Positions 5,027-5,569 of a stretch of 5,569 bases of DNA are shown in pieces (position 1 is the stretch's first letter; each line of letters starts with the position of its first letter). A program made the translations under genes and the position numbers. Under the pieces are notes generated by a model. That model was not told where the DNA came from. It was given only the letters and a program-made list of their open reading frames with translations, and did no database searches. This DNA is from Spirochaetales bacterium (lineage in GTDB: Bacteria; Spirochaetota; Spirochaetia; Sphaerochaetales; Sphaerochaetaceae), in NCBI GenBank assembly GCA_022785155.1, contig JALFRH010000092.1:1-5569 (forward strand), given 5' to 3'.

Positions 5027-5569
5027 TCATTTAAATGCAGGATACTTCTCCCACTCCGCCCTTACTTCTTTCTCTACAATTGGTCCAAGATTCTTCCTGT
5101 CCTCAGGAGAGAGGGAGCTGACATCGATCGGAGGTAGAATCTTGATATAGAGAGGAACGATTCTGAAGCTGCCGGCACTTTCCAATAGATATCTGTCATT
5201 CTTTATGACAACAGGAACAATTCTACAGCCTGTTCTCTCCGCAACCTTGAAAGCCCCGCTTTTAAAAGGTGCAATCTCTCCAGTCTTACTTCTTGTGCCC
5301 TCCGGGAATATTACGATTGAACCACCCTCTTTTATTCTCTCTTCACTCTTTCTGATGGCTTCAACCACCCCATGGGCGGACTTTCTTCCAATCTTGATGC
5401 AGTTCAAGCTCAACAACAGGCCATGGATAAGAGGCACCTTGAAAAGCTCTGCTTTTGCCATCATTGCAGGAAATCTTCTTACTGCATAATAGAATAGAGG
5501 GACATCACATACTGAGTTATGGTTAGGAGCATAGATCACCCCCTCCTCCTCTGGAGGAATATTCTCCCT
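5027..5569 (-). CDS. PlsC-like 1-acyl-sn-glycerol-3-phosphate acyltransferase (N-terminus beyond window)
   Basis: The visible 180 residues transfer an acyl chain to lysophosphatidic acid to make phosphatidic acid, at the inner face of the cytoplasmic membrane, if the family role holds. The acyltransferase motifs appear in order: the catalytic HX4D box in NHNSVCD (His17 and Asp22 of the visible part), a GRKS motif II equivalent (61-64), FPEGTRS (88-94) for glycerol-phosphate binding, and IVPVVI (117-122). The frame runs open to the window edge with GRENIP-like family sequence (RENIPPEEEGVIYAPNH), so the GTG at 5539 is internal and not the true start. Members are usually about 200-250 residues, so probably 20-70 residues, including any N-terminal membrane helix, are missing. 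The gene ends at TGA 5029-5027 and is followed by its own terminator. A related substrate such as another lysolipid cannot be excluded. Confidence 0.92.
   Translation of the reverse strand, partial: RENIPPEEEGVIYAPNHNSVCDVPLFYYAVRRFPAMMAKAELFKVPLIHGLLLSLNCIKIGRKSAHGVVEAIRKSEERIKEGGSIVIFPEGTRSKTGEIAPFKSGAFKVAERTGCRIVPVVIKNDRYLLESAGSFRIVPLYIKILPPIDVSSLSPEDRKNLGPIVEKEVRAEWEKYPAFK

Noticed and set aside
5537..5539. GTG as the start of the acyltransferase
   Set aside because: The frame stays open to the window edge and the upstream codons encode family-typical sequence before the HX4D box, so this GTG is an internal valine.

Overview
The window (5,569 bp, AT-rich, roughly 40% GC by eye) looks like ordinary bacterial chromosome. 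The organism is probably a host- or sediment-associated spirochaete of the Sphaerochaeta/Treponema type. The main clue is the binding protein's signal peptide ending in FA followed by GGSKEE, with no lipobox cysteine. That N-terminal style is common for exported proteins in those genera and implies a diderm cell with a periplasm. This assignment is inference.

Layout, left to right. Positions 1-111 hold the last 36 codons of a plus-strand membrane protein (possibly a MATE-type transporter), closed by a clear intrinsic terminator. A very AT-rich spacer follows and ends in a good sigma70-type promoter (394-422) whose spacer contains an inverted repeat. This promoter drives a three-gene polar amino-acid ABC importer: periplasmic binding protein (469-1230), permease (1304-2152) and ATPase (2145-2888). 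A strong 12-bp-paired hairpin separates the binding-protein gene from the permease gene. The permease and ATPase genes overlap by 8 bp.

The importer operon converges on a minus-strand pair: a TetR-family regulator (4181-4735) followed 35 nt downstream by an M29-family metallo-aminopeptidase (2919-4145). The two operons share one compact hairpin between stop codons only 30 nt apart. Upstream of tetR is a long imperfect dyad (4761-4808) that covers its predicted promoter and is a likely autoregulatory operator. Further right is about 200 nt of AT-rich non-coding DNA, a textbook minus-strand terminator, and a minus-strand PlsC-like 1-acyl-glycerol-3-phosphate acyltransferase whose start lies beyond the window.

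Functionally, the importer brings an amino acid across the inner membrane, and the aminopeptidase releases N-terminal amino acids from peptides in the cytoplasm. Both serve amino-acid supply, but nothing in the sequence shows they are co-regulated. I found no mobile element, CRISPR array, tRNA, rRNA or recognisable riboswitch, and no convincing undescribed system. The observations most worth a second look are regulatory: the tetR dyad, the inverted repeat inside the importer promoter, the intercistronic hairpin, and the unusual translation start of the aminopeptidase.
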